Positions 1-9,344 of a stretch of 64,000 nucleotides of DNA are shown one piece after another; position 1 is the stretch's first letter; every line of letters starts with the position of its first letter. The stretch lies in assembly GCF_000308595.1 (NCBI RefSeq), contig NZ_BAGA01000065.1, forward strand, positions 1 to 64,000. Direction: 5' to 3'. Under the pieces are notes generated by a model. That model searched no databases and had not been told where the DNA came from. It saw only the letters and a list, made by a program, of their open reading frames with translations. This DNA comes from Nocardia higoensis NBRC 100133 (GTDB taxonomy: Bacteria; Actinomycetota; Actinomycetes; Mycobacteriales; Mycobacteriaceae). The translations under genes were made by a program, and so were the position numbers.

Positions 1-3000
1 AACGCATACGCCGGGACGCGGAGTGCCACCTCGCCGGTCGCCGGCGAGGCCGTCGCCCTCGCGGCCTCTCCGGCGGGTCGTGCCGTCGATCTCGCGCCGT
101 CGGCGCCGCCCCGCCCCGCTTCCTTCGAGAACCCGCCCGCCTCCTCGGCTTCCACCGACACATCGGAGACCCCCGTGTACTCGACATCCCATTCGCGACC
201 CGGTGCGGACGACGCACTCGACAGCGCGCTCGCCCAGCACCTACGCACCCACCACCAGTTCCTCGACGGGCAACTGGACATGGCGCGCGCACTGGTCGGC
301 GCCCTCGACGGCGGCGTGCTGGACGAGGCGACCCTGCGCGCGATCGAGGCCGTGAAGGATCACGGAATCGCCATCAGCGCCAGCCACACCCGCGCCTCCG
401 AGGTCCTGGCGCAGCTGGCCGAACTCGAGGCCGGGTTCGCCCGTCCCGCCGCGGCGAGCCGCACCGGCGTCGCGCCCGCCGGTGCTGTGCCCGGATTCGA
501 GCCGCAGGCCGCTGGGCCCGGGTTCGACTTGCAGGCCGCCGAGCCGGAGTTAGGTCGGCAGGCCGTGCTGCCCGCGCATCGGCCCGAAGCGCTGACGACC
601 GCGCCTGGCGGGCGCCCGTCCAATGGTGCGGCGCAGGTCGCGAACGGCCGACTCGCCACGAATGCCGCCGACTCGGGTATTGCTGTGGCACAGCATGATT
701 CGGTGTTGGACGAGCGCGACGGCAGTACCGCTCGCGGCGCGATGCCGGTCCGCGACACCGATTCTGCTCGCGCAACGGCCCCGATCGCCGGGAACGGCGC
801 GACGGAGGCGTCGGCTGCCGAGGGCCGGTCCGCGGAGTCGCTGCGGCAGGCGTTGCGTGCGGTGGTGGCCGAGAAGACCGGTTACCCGGTCGAGATGGTC
901 GACACCGGGATGGATCTGGAGGCGGATCTGGGTGTGGATTCGATCAAGCGGGTGCAGGTGATCGGCGCGCTGCAGGAGCGGTTCCCGAACCTGCCGAATC
1001 TGGGCCCCGAGCAGTTGGGCACGCTGCGGACGCTGGATCAGATCGTCGAGGAACTCGGGGCGTCGGCAGGGGGTGATGTCCACCCAAAAGCTGAGGCCGC
1101 GGCGGTCACGCCGCGGCATGCCGTCGAACTCGTCGCCCTGCCCGCCCTGGACACGGCGATCGGCGTCTACCGGGAGCACCCGGAGGCCGTGCTCGTCGAC
1201 CTGGCGGGCACGAGCGGACGCGACTGCGACGCGCTGGCGGCGGCACTGACCGCGCGCGGCTGGTCGGTGCGGCGCGAGACCGGACTGCCCGAGGCCGGCG
1301 CCCCGGCCGACCTGTGCCTGGTCGTCCTCGGCGGCGCGGACCGGTCGACGGCCTCGCGGCTGCTCGGCGAGACGATCCTGACGACGGGCCGGATCACGCC
1401 CGGCATGTCCGCCGACGCCGGCCGCGCGGCCTTCGTGACCCTCATCCGGCTCGACGGCGGACTCGGCTTCCGCTCCGTCACCGACCCGGCCGCCGCATTG
1501 CTCGGCGGTGTCGGTGGCGTCGTGAAAACCCTCGCCGCCGAACGGCCCGATCTGTTCTGCCGGGCGCTCGACATCGACCCGGCCGCCGACGCCGGACGCT
1601 GCGCCGAGCTGGTGGCGGCCGAACTGTCCGACCCGGCGCGCGACACCACCGAAGTCGGTGTCGCCGCCGACGGCTCGCGCCACACGCTGGTACCCGGCGG
1701 GCACGGCCCGAGTCCCACGGTGACGGCCATCCGGCCAGCCGGGGAACAGCCCGCCACCACGCTCACCGCCGACGACCTGCTGGTGGTGACCGGCGGCGCC
1801 CGCGGCGTCACCGCCACCTGCGTGCGGGCCCTCGCCCGGCGCGGCCCCGCCAGGTTCCTGCTGCTCGGCCGTACCGAGCTCGCTCCGGAACCGGAGTGGG
1901 CGGCCGGGGTCGCCGACGCGGATCTGCGGCACGCGGCGGTGCGGGCACGGGCCGGCGCCACCCCGCGCGATCTCGAGCGAGCCTGTGCCGACGTGCGCGC
2001 CGGCCGCGAGATCCGCGCAACGCTGGCTGATCTCGGTGAGCGCGCCGAGTACGTGACTGTCGACGCCACCGACGCGCAGGCGGTACGCGACGCGCTCGCG
2101 CCGTGGCGCGAGGCGATCACCGGCATCGTGCACGGCGCGGGCGTCCTCGCGGACTCCCGGATTCCGGCCAAGTCCGCCGAGTCGATCGCCAGGGTGCTCG
2201 ACCCGAAGATCGCCGGTCTGGCCGCGCTGACGGCCGCGGTGCCCGAACCGCGTCACCTGATCCTGTTCACCTCGGTGGCCGGGCTGTTCGGCAATATCGG
2301 GCAGGCCGACTACGCCGCGGCCAACGAGGCGCTGTCCCGGTACGCACTCGCCTGGCGGCGGGCGCATCCGGACTGCCACGTCACCGCGATCGACTGGGGC
2401 GCCTGGGACGGCGGGATGGTGACGCCCGCACTGCGCGAACACTTTCGCGCGCTCGGCGTGGCGTTGCTGGCCCCGGAGATCGGTGCGGCCGCCTTCACCG
2501 AGCAGTTCACCGCCGACCGCGCCGACGACACGGTCGTGCTGATCGGCCCGGCCGCCGGGCTCTCGGAACCGGCGCCTGCCCCCGCGACGCCGGTGCACAT
2601 CCGCCGGGCGCTGCGCGGGCTCACCGACGAGCCGACCGTCCAGGCGCATCGGGTGGGCGAGCATCTGGTGCTGCCCGCCACGTTCGGGCTCGGCGCGATG
2701 GCGCATGTGGTCGAACGAGCACTGCCGGGTCGAATCGTGGTGGGTGCGCGCAATTTCGAGGTCCTCAAGGGGCTGGTGTTCGACCACCAGGTCGACACTC
2801 TCGACGTCGTCCTGGAACCCGGCGCGGCGGAGGGTGACGTCCTGCCCGTCCGGGTGAGCGTCCGCGACGGCGCGGTCACCCACTTCCGGGCGACGCTGGA
2901 ACTCGCGACGGCGGCGGTCGAGCCGCCGGCCATCACGGTGCCGGACGGTCCCGGCAGCGCGATCGACATCTACCGCGAGGCGATCCAGTTCCACGCCCCC

Positions 3001-3411
3001 GCGCTGCAGGGCTTGCGCCGGATCGTGGCCGACACCGGCGACACGCTCGTCTTCGACTGTCTGCTCGACGCGGAGCCGGTGGCGGGCGGGGCGTACGCGA
3101 GCCGCCTGCACGATCCGGTGCGCGCGGACCTGATGCTGCAGGGCCCGCCGGTGCTCGGTCACCGGGTCCTCGGCTCCGCGTGCCTGCCGCTCGGCATCGG
3201 CCGGGTCGACTACTACCGGCCGCTGCCGGTCGGTGAACCGTTCACCCTGGTGGTCGGCAACGCCCGCGCGGGCCGCTTCGACGCCCGGGTGGACGCCACC
3301 GCAACGGATGCGGACGGCACTGTCCTGCAACGGTTCACGGACGTCGTGGTGGTCACGACGCCCGATCTGACGGAGAAGTTCCGATCCTCGGTGAGGCGGT
3401 GGATGGCATGA
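1..3411 (+). CDS. PfaA-like polyketide/secondary-lipid synthase, C-terminal part (ACP-KR-DH); 5' end outside window
   Basis: The reading frame is open from base 1 to the stop at 3409, so the real start lies upstream and 1136 residues are visible. First comes a linker with a HQFLDGQ-type stretch like that following the acyltransferase in PfaA proteins, then an Ala/Pro-rich hinge. One acyl carrier protein follows (LGVDSIKRVQV; phosphopantetheine Ser codon at 940-942). The ketoreductase has a Rossmann GGARGVTA motif near 1792 and the SVAG...YAAAN active-site region with Tyr codon 2311. A PKS-type double-hotdog dehydratase with FHAPALQG near 2992 ends the protein. The ACP-KR-DH order is that of omega-3 PUFA synthase subunit PfaA, which builds acyl chains iteratively from malonyl-CoA; KS and AT should lie upstream. 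Only one ACP is visible, whereas marine PfaA carries about five in tandem. The stop overlaps the next start (ATGA). The product is unknown. Confidence 0.85.
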   Translation, partial: NAYAGTRSATSPVAGEAVALAASPAGRAVDLAPSAPPRPASFENPPASSASTDTSETPVYSTSHSRPGADDALDSALAQHLRTHHQFLDGQLDMARALVGALDGGVLDEATLRAIEAVKDHGIAISASHTRASEVLAQLAELEAGFARPAAASRTGVAPAGAVPGFEPQAAGPGFDLQAAEPELGRQAVLPAHRPEALTTAPGGRPSNGAAQVANGRLATNAADSGIAVAQHDSVLDERDGSTARGAMPVRDTDSARATAPIAGNGATEASAAEGRSAESLRQALRAVVAEKTGYPVEMVDTGMDLEADLGVDSIKRVQVIGALQERFPNLPNLGPEQLGTLRTLDQIVEELGASAGGDVHPKAEAAAVTPRHAVELVALPALDTAIGVYREHPEAVLVDLAGTSGRDCDALAAALTARGWSVRRETGLPEAGAPADLCLVVLGGADRSTASRLLGETILTTGRITPGMSADAGRAAFVTLIRLDGGLGFRSVTDPAAALLGGVGGVVKTLAAERPDLFCRALDIDPAADAGRCAELVAAELSDPARDTTEVGVAADGSRHTLVPGGHGPSPTVTAIRPAGEQPATTLTADDLLVVTGGARGVTATCVRALARRGPARFLLLGRTELAPEPEWAAGVADADLRHAAVRARAGATPRDLERACADVRAGREIRATLADLGERAEYVTVDATDAQAVRDALAPWREAITGIVHGAGVLADSRIPAKSAESIARVLDPKIAGLAALTAAVPEPRHLILFTSVAGLFGNIGQADYAAANEALSRYALAWRRAHPDCHVTAIDWGAWDGGMVTPALREHFRALGVALLAPEIGAAAFTEQFTADRADDTVVLIGPAAGLSEPAPAPATPVHIRRALRGLTDEPTVQAHRVGEHLVLPATFGLGAMAHVVERALPGRIVVGARNFEVLKGLVFDHQVDTLDVVLEPGAAEGDVLPVRVSVRDGAVTHFRATLELATAAVEPPAITVPDGPGSAIDIYREAIQFHAPALQGLRRIVADTGDTLVFDCLLDAEPVAGGAYASRLHDPVRADLMLQGPPVLGHRVLGSACLPLGIGRVDYYRPLPVGEPFTLVVGNARAGRFDARVDATATDADGTVLQRFTDVVVVTTPDLTEKFRSSVRRWMA

Positions 3412-5474
3412 CGACCCTGGAGTTCGACGGAATCGCGTTCGACCCGGAGACGCCCGGGCTGCCGGGCGAGGACATCTACGAGGCCGGCGTCGCGCGGCCC
3501 GAGGTGGCGCAGTCGGTGGTCTCGACGACCCGAAGCCCCGATCCGCTGGCCGAGATACGTGCGGGGGTTGTCGCGGCGCACCGCGCGGCGCTCACCGCGC
3601 AACTGGCGATGCAGCGGGCCCGGTGGGAGCGTGCTGCGGGCCCGGACGAACATGCGCGGAGGCGCCGCCCGGTCCCGGTCCCGGCCACGCCTGGCGCGCA
3701 GATGCCGGTGCCGGCCGGATCGGGCGCCGAATCGCCGGTGCCGGCCGCCGCGACCTCGGTCGCCGCGACCTCGGGCAGCGCGACTTCGGCCGCGGCGCCG
3801 GTCGATCATCGTTCGCCCGCATCGGGGATGGGCCGGCACGCCGCCGAATGGGCGTTCAAGCCGGTGGCCCGCACCGCTCGCACCCACCTCGACCATGCCG
3901 CCCTGCGCCGGTTGGCCGAGGGCGACCTGGCGGGCGTGTTCGGCCCGGCCTACCGGCGTCCGGGCGTGCGTCCCGAGGCGCGGTTGGCGGCGCACGCACC
4001 GCTGGCGCTCACCGAGATCACCTCCCTGGAGCTGTACGGCGGCGAGGGCCGGGGCCGTCTGCTGGCCCGCTTCGACGGCGATCCCGGCGCCGCCGCGACG
4101 CAGGCCGCCGAGGTGTTCGCCCTCTACACCGGTCTGCCGCTGTGCCTGTCCGGCAGCGCCCTGGTCGCCGAGGGGCCGGGATCGCGGCCCAGCCGGGTGG
4201 CGACGCTGGAATTGATCGTCACCGAGATCGATCTGGTGCCGCGCCCGCACCTGAGCGCGCTGGTGCACGGTGTCGCCGCCGCGCCGGTCGCGGTGTCGGT
4301 CACCGCTGTCGAACCGGACGGCGCCGGTGTCGGTCCCGGACAGCCGGACGCCGCCCTGCTGCTCAACGAGTTCCACATGGCCCATCTCGCGCGCGGCGAT
4401 CAGGCCGTCGCGATGGGCCCGGAGTTCGCCGAGTACACCGGCGTCCGCGCCACCCGCCTGCCGACCGGCGGCCTGCTGCTGGTCGACCGCGTCCTCGAAT
4501 TCGACGGTGCGCGAGGAAAACTGGACGCCGCCGCCTACACCACCGAGTACGACTCACCCGCCGACTCCTGGTACTACGGTGCCACCGCCAACGAATCCAT
4601 GCCGCACTTCGTCTACATGGAGACCTCCCTGCAGGCGGCGCTGCTGATGGGCTACTACGCCGGCCCCACCCGCACCCAGCCGGGCACGACGCTGAGCCTG
4701 CGCAATCTCGGCGGCACCGCGACGGTGTTGCGCCGAGTGGAGCTGCGCGACACGACGATCCGGCAGAACTCGCGGTTGCTGTCGACCACGATCCTGCCCG
4801 GCTCCTCGCTGCAGACCTTCGACTACACCCTCACGGTGGACGGCGAACCGTTCTACACCGGCGAGACCATGTTCGGCTATTTCAGCGACGAGGCGCTGGC
4901 CAACCAGACCGGCCTGGACGGCGGACGTCCCGCCCCGACCTGGCTGGCCCAGAATCCCGGCGCGGACGTCCGGGTGATCGACGTGGCCGCGCGCCGCGCC
5001 GACCCCGCCGCACCCCTGTGCGCCCGGGACACCCTCGCCCTCATCGACCGGGTCGACGTGGTGGACGGCGGCGGCACACACGGCGCGGGCTACCTGCACT
5101 CACTGCGCGCCATCGACCCGGGCGACTGGTATTTCGCCCGCCACTTCCACCTCGACCCGGTGATCCCCGGTTCGCTCGGCGTCGAATCGGTGATCCACGC
5201 GGTGCAGGAATGGATGCTCGACGCCGGTTTCGCCGACGGCCTGGCCGACCCGGTGTTCCGTATTCCCGCGGGCATCGCCTTCAGCTGGCGGTATCGCGGC
5301 CAGTTCCTGCCCACCGACGGCACGGTCGAACTCGAGGCGCACATCAAGGAGATCCGCCGAGACCGGTACGACGTCATCGCCGTGGTGGACGCCTCGCTGT
5401 GGAAGCCGGGGCTGCGGATCTACGCATTGACCGATCTGGCCGTCGAACTCGGCGAACGAGAGGTACAGCCGTGA
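3408..5474 (+). CDS. FabA-like double-hotdog dehydratase (PfaC-type DH protein)
   Basis: A 688-residue protein whose ATG overlaps the previous stop (ATGA). The first ~150 residues are an Ala/Pro-rich linker with short repeats and a helical stretch (AHRAALTAQLAMQRARW). Around residues 350-520 is one hotdog half (MPHFVYMETSLQAALLMGYY). Around 530-688 is a second, with the FabA signature WYFARHFHLDPVIPGSLG in which His579 is the expected catalytic residue. The first half has no matching His, so it is probably the structural partner. In PUFA synthases the PfaC subunit carries KS-CLF ahead of such dehydratases; here KS and CLF are absent, so that activity must come from a protein outside the window. 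Expected role: dehydration, and possibly isomerisation, of 3-hydroxyacyl-ACP. Family assignment is fairly sure; substrate is unknown. Confidence 0.8.
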   Translation: MTTLEFDGIAFDPETPGLPGEDIYEAGVARPEVAQSVVSTTRSPDPLAEIRAGVVAAHRAALTAQLAMQRARWERAAGPDEHARRRRPVPVPATPGAQMPVPAGSGAESPVPAAATSVAATSGSATSAAAPVDHRSPASGMGRHAAEWAFKPVARTARTHLDHAALRRLAEGDLAGVFGPAYRRPGVRPEARLAAHAPLALTEITSLELYGGEGRGRLLARFDGDPGAAATQAAEVFALYTGLPLCLSGSALVAEGPGSRPSRVATLELIVTEIDLVPRPHLSALVHGVAAAPVAVSVTAVEPDGAGVGPGQPDAALLLNEFHMAHLARGDQAVAMGPEFAEYTGVRATRLPTGGLLLVDRVLEFDGARGKLDAAAYTTEYDSPADSWYYGATANESMPHFVYMETSLQAALLMGYYAGPTRTQPGTTLSLRNLGGTATVLRRVELRDTTIRQNSRLLSTTILPGSSLQTFDYTLTVDGEPFYTGETMFGYFSDEALANQTGLDGGRPAPTWLAQNPGADVRVIDVAARRADPAAPLCARDTLALIDRVDVVDGGGTHGAGYLHSLRAIDPGDWYFARHFHLDPVIPGSLGVESVIHAVQEWMLDAGFADGLADPVFRIPAGIAFSWRYRGQFLPTDGTVELEAHIKEIRRDRYDVIAVVDASLWKPGLRIYALTDLAVELGEREVQP

Positions 5475-7054
5475 CCACCCTTCCACGTACGGGCGCCGTG
5501 CCCGGCCTCGTCGCCGAGACGGCCCCCGACGTCACCGCCGTCCTGCGCGACCTCGCCCGTCCGGTCTGGGTCGTGCACCACGAGGGCCGGGTCGGGGTCA
5601 CCGCCGACCGATCGGCCGTCCCCGGCGCCCGCGTGCTCGCCGCGGCGGGCCCGCTCACCCCGGAGATGCTGGGCGACAGCACGTTCCGCGCCACCCACGG
5701 ACTGCGGGCCAACTACATGGCGGGCGCCATGGCCAACGGCATCGCCTCACCCGCCCTGGTGTCGGCGATGGCGCGGGCCGGCTATCTGAGCTCCTACGGC
5801 GCCGCCGGCGTCGCCCCCGCCCAGGTCGACGCGGCACTGGCGGAACTGAGCCGCGAACTCGGCGACCTGCCGTTCGCCTGCAACCTCATCCACAGTCCGT
5901 CCGAGCCCGCGCTGGAGCGCGCCATCGTCGACGCCTGCCTGCGGCACCGGGTGCGGTGCGTGGAGGCCTCGGCGTTCATGAATCTCACCGCCGAGGTGGT
6001 GCGTTACCGGGCGGCGGGGTTGAGCCTCGGACGTGACGGCCGGATCGTTTCGGCGCACCGGGTGATCGCGAAGGTCTCCCGGGTCGAGGTGGCCGAGGCG
6101 TTCCTGCGTCCCGCGGCCGCTCAGCTGCTGAGCGGGCTGGTGGCCGCGGGCGAGTTGACCGCCGAACAGGCCCGGCTGGCCGAACAGGTGCCGATGGCCG
6201 ACGACATCACCGCCGAAGCCGATTCCGGCGGGCACACCGACCGCAGGCCGCTGCTGGTGCTGCTGCCGGAGCTGATCGCCGCCCGCGACCGGGTCGCGCG
6301 CACCCTGCCCGGCGCGGCCGCCGTGCGTATCGGCGCGGCGGGCGGCATCGGCACCCCGGCGGCGGCCGCCGCGGCCTTCGCGCTCGGTGCGGCCTATGTG
6401 GTCACCGGTTCGGTGAACCAGGCCACCGTCGAGGCCGCCCAGTGCGCGGCCACCAAGGAACTGCTGGCGAGGGCGCAGTTCGCCGATTGCGTGATGGCGC
6501 CCTCGGCGGACATGTTCGAGATGGGCGTGCAGGTGCAGGTGCTGCGCCGCGGCACCCTGTTCGCCACTCGCGCCCAGCGGCTCTACGAGACCTATCGGGC
6601 CTATGACGGGCTCGACGAGCTGCCCGCCGCGCTGCGCGAGGATCTCGAGCGCACGCTGTTCCGGCGCTCGGTCGAGGAGGTATGGGAGGACTGCGTGCGC
6701 TTCTTCAGCGAGCGCGATCCGGCCCAGCTCGCCGGCGCCGCCGCGAACCCCAAACGCCGGATGGCCCTGGTGTTCCGGTGGTATCTCGGCCTGTCGTCGG
6801 GGTGGAGCATCCGCGGCGAGGCCGACCGGGTCACCGATTACCAGGTGTGGTGCGGTCCGGCCATGGGGGCTTTCAACACCTGGGCGGCGGGCACCCATCT
6901 GGCCGCCCTGCCGAACCGGCAGGCGGCCGAGATCGCCGACCAGCTGATGCTGGGCGCCGCGTACCTGACGCGCGTCGCCCAGCTGCGCTCGGCGGGCGTA
7001 CGCCTGCCCACCGAATGCGCCGAATTCCCACCCCGACCGAGGGAGCAGCGATGA
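5471..7054 (+). CDS. PfaD-like FMN-dependent enoyl reductase
   Basis: A 527-residue protein beginning at a GTG that overlaps the previous stop (GTGA). The longer open frame upstream is a shadow of the dehydratase gene. It belongs to the 2-nitropropane dioxygenase/PfaD flavoprotein family. An early block reads [19 protein letters not shown], and a later barrel block near residue 286 ([20 protein letters not shown], then [12 protein letters not shown]) matches the phosphate-binding region of PfaD proteins, which are trans-acting enoyl reductases of PUFA and related secondary-lipid synthases. Length is normal for the family. Its position directly after a PfaA-like and a FabA-like protein supports the function: reducing the enoyl-ACP produced by the dehydratases, probably only in selected cycles. 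Confidence 0.85.
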   Translation: MTTLPRTGAVPGLVAETAPDVTAVLRDLARPVWVVHHEGRVGVTADRSAVPGARVLAAAGPLTPEMLGDSTFRATHGLRANYMAGAMANGIASPALVSAMARAGYLSSYGAAGVAPAQVDAALAELSRELGDLPFACNLIHSPSEPALERAIVDACLRHRVRCVEASAFMNLTAEVVRYRAAGLSLGRDGRIVSAHRVIAKVSRVEVAEAFLRPAAAQLLSGLVAAGELTAEQARLAEQVPMADDITAEADSGGHTDRRPLLVLLPELIAARDRVARTLPGAAAVRIGAAGGIGTPAAAAAAFALGAAYVVTGSVNQATVEAAQCAATKELLARAQFADCVMAPSADMFEMGVQVQVLRRGTLFATRAQRLYETYRAYDGLDELPAALREDLERTLFRRSVEEVWEDCVRFFSERDPAQLAGAAANPKRRMALVFRWYLGLSSGWSIRGEADRVTDYQVWCGPAMGAFNTWAAGTHLAALPNRQAAEIADQLMLGAAYLTRVAQLRSAGVRLPTECAEFPPRPREQR

Positions 7055-8781
7055 CCACGCTCGAGACCGGCCCGGACATCGGGACGTCCTGGACGGTGTG
7101 CCCGCACTGCGACGCCATGATCTACGCCAAGCGCTACGACCGCTCCGGCCGGGTGTGCCCGGACTGCGACGGCCACGGCATGCTCACCGCCGACCAGCGC
7201 ATCGCCGCACTGCTCGACGCGGACGGCGTCCGATGGATCGAACCCGCCGCGACGGTGGCCGACCCGCTGGAATTCACCGACTCCCGCGGCTATCCCGAAC
7301 GCCTCGCGCAGGCCCGCCGCCAGACCGGCATGACCGACGGCATCCGGTGCGCGCACGGCACCGTCGACGGCGCGCCGCTGGTGCTCGCCGTGATGGATTT
7401 CCGCTTCCTCGGCGGCAGCCTCGGCAGTGCGGTGGGGGAGGCGGTGACCGCCGCCGCCGAAGCCGCGCTGGCGCGGCGGGTGCCGCTGGTGCTCGTCACC
7501 GCCTCCGGCGGGGCGCGAATGCAGGAGGGCATTCTCGCGCTGATGCAGATGGCCAAGACCAGCCAGGCGCTGCGTCACCTCGACGACGCGGGCGTGCTCA
7601 CCATCTCGGTGGTCACCGACCCGACCTACGGCGGCGTGGCCGCCTCCTACGCCACCTCTACCGACCTGATCATCGCCGAACCCGGCGCGCGGCTGGGTTT
7701 CGCCGGTCCGCGGGTCATCGCCCAGACCATCGGGCAGACCCTGCCCGCGGGCTTCCAGACCGCCGAGTTCCTGCTCGAGCACGGATTCGTGGACATGATC
7801 TGCCACCGGTCGGCTCTGCGGGACCGGCTCGCTCGGATCTTGGCGCTGTTCGCCGACCGCGAGCGGTTATCCGGGGCTCGGGTCGACGAGGAATACGTCC
7901 GGGCACGCGGCGCATCCGCGATCGAGCATCCGCCGCTGCTGCGCGAGGATCCGGGCGATCTCCCGGAGCGCGACGCCTGGCAGAGCGTGCGCGCGGCCCG
8001 CGAACTGGGCAGGCCGACCACCCTGGACTACCTCGCCGCCTCCTTCGACGAGTTCGTGGAACTGCACGGCGACCGCCTCGAGGCCGACTGCCCGGCGATG
8101 GTGACCGCGCTGGCGCGCCTGCACGGCGCGCCGGTGGTCGTGATCGGCACCCAGAAGGGGCACAACGCCGCCGAACTGTCCCGCCGTAACTTCGGCATGC
8201 CCAGCCCCGCCGGCTACCGCAAATCCGCCAGGGCGCTGCGGCTCGCGGCGAAACTCGGCCTTCCCGTGGTCACCCTCGTCGACACCGCGGGCGCCTATCC
8301 CGGCATCACCGCCGAAGAGCGCGGCCAGGCGGCGGCCATCGCCGAATCGCTGAAACTGCTCGCGGGCCTGCCGGTCCCGGTGGTCGCGGTAGTGACCGGC
8401 GAGGGCGGCAGCGGCGGCGCGCTGGCGCTGGCCGTGGCCGACCGAGTGCTGGTGTGCGAGAACGCCGTGTACTCGGTGATCAGCCCCGAGGGGTGCGCCT
8501 CCATCCTGTGGAAGGACGCGGCGGCGGCCCCGGCGGCGGCCGCCGCCCTGCGCGTGGACTCCACCTCGCTGGTCCGGCTCGGCGTCGCCGACGGCGTGGT
8601 GCCCGAACCCGAGGGCGGCGCGCACCGCGACCCCGATGCGGCAGCGATCATCCTGCGCGGCGTGCTGCGCGGCGAAATCGGCTCTCTCGCCGCCGTTCCC
8701 GTGCCCGACCTGCTCGAGCGGCGCCGCCGCCGCTTCCGCGCTTTCGGATTGCCGACACCCAACGACCAGGAGCTGTCATGA
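7051..8781 (+). CDS. accDA: Acetyl-CoA carboxylase carboxyltransferase, AccD-AccA fusion
   Basis: A 576-residue protein starting at an ATG with GAGGGAG upstream and a 4-bp overlap with the previous gene. The N-terminal half is AccD: a four-Cys zinc ribbon (Cys17, Cys20, Cys36, Cys39), then the carboxyltransferase beta motif [19 protein letters not shown]. From about residue 320 it continues as AccA ([47 protein letters not shown]). The fusion transfers CO2 from carboxybiotin to acetyl-CoA, giving malonyl-CoA, the extender of the synthase encoded just upstream. Relatives of this organism normally make malonyl-CoA with AccA3/AccD-type enzymes, so a separate E. coli-type carboxyltransferase locked into this operon points to a dedicated supply. 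Confidence 0.92.
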   Translation: MTTLETGPDIGTSWTVCPHCDAMIYAKRYDRSGRVCPDCDGHGMLTADQRIAALLDADGVRWIEPAATVADPLEFTDSRGYPERLAQARRQTGMTDGIRCAHGTVDGAPLVLAVMDFRFLGGSLGSAVGEAVTAAAEAALARRVPLVLVTASGGARMQEGILALMQMAKTSQALRHLDDAGVLTISVVTDPTYGGVAASYATSTDLIIAEPGARLGFAGPRVIAQTIGQTLPAGFQTAEFLLEHGFVDMICHRSALRDRLARILALFADRERLSGARVDEEYVRARGASAIEHPPLLREDPGDLPERDAWQSVRAARELGRPTTLDYLAASFDEFVELHGDRLEADCPAMVTALARLHGAPVVVIGTQKGHNAAELSRRNFGMPSPAGYRKSARALRLAAKLGLPVVTLVDTAGAYPGITAEERGQAAAIAESLKLLAGLPVPVVAVVTGEGGSGGALALAVADRVLVCENAVYSVISPEGCASILWKDAAAAPAAAAALRVDSTSLVRLGVADGVVPEPEGGAHRDPDAAAIILRGVLRGEIGSLAAVPVPDLLERRRRRFRAFGLPTPNDQELS

Positions 8782-9344
8782 CCCAGTCCCTCATCAACCC
8801 CCGCTCGGTCCGCGCGATGGACCCCGTCGACGCCGACCTCGCCCTCACGGTGCTGGCCCGGCACGCCCTGACCATCCTGGCCGAGGCGGCGCCGTACTCG
8901 GTGACGCTGGCCAACGGTCCGCTGATGCTGGAGCTCACCCGGGACGACACGGCCGCACGCGCGGACTCCGCGGCGCTTCGGCCCGTGGCCGCGGCCTCTC
9001 GATCGGCGTCCGCGGGCACCGCCTCCCACTCGACCTCGGAGGTGTCGCCGGAACCTGTGTCGTCCACGGCAGCTGCCGCCCCGGAAGCGTTGCGGGACAA
9101 TACCTTCACGCTCGTCGCCGAGACGGTCGGTGTCTTCTACCGGTCGCCGGAGCCGGGCGCCGACCCCTTCGTCACCGAAGGCGATCCGGTGCGGGTAGGA
9201 CAGCAGGTCGGCATCGTCGAGGCGATGAAGCTGATGATCCCGGTCGTGGCGACCCGTGAAGGCCGGGTGGCCGAATTCCTGGTGGGCAACGGTGAAGCGG
9301 TGGAATACGGCGCCGCGCTGATGGCGCTCGAGGTGGTCCCGTGA
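8778..9344 (+). CDS. accB: Biotin carboxyl carrier protein of acetyl-CoA carboxylase
   Basis: A 188-residue protein with ATGA overlap to accDA. The N-terminal ~55 residues form a helical/sheet segment, followed by a low-complexity Ser/Ala/Thr/Pro linker (about 56-105). The biotinyl domain occupies about 108-188 with the biotinylation motif VEAMKLM, Lys151. This matches the AccB layout in which a flexible linker lets the biotin arm move between biotin carboxylase and carboxyltransferase. The next gene is the biotin carboxylase. Biotin ligase is not in the window, but the biotin synthase genes bioB and bsaP lie about 13 kb downstream. Confidence 0.92.
   Translation: MTQSLINPRSVRAMDPVDADLALTVLARHALTILAEAAPYSVTLANGPLMLELTRDDTAARADSAALRPVAAASRSASAGTASHSTSEVSPEPVSSTAAAAPEALRDNTFTLVAETVGVFYRSPEPGADPFVTEGDPVRVGQQVGIVEAMKLMIPVVATREGRVAEFLVGNGEAVEYGAALMALEVVP

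Noticed and set aside
550..3330. A 926-codon open frame on the minus strand opposite the PfaA-like gene
   Set aside because: It is a GC-bias shadow: composition is Arg/Gly/His-rich, no motif is present, and the plus strand has clear ACP, KR and DH motifs.
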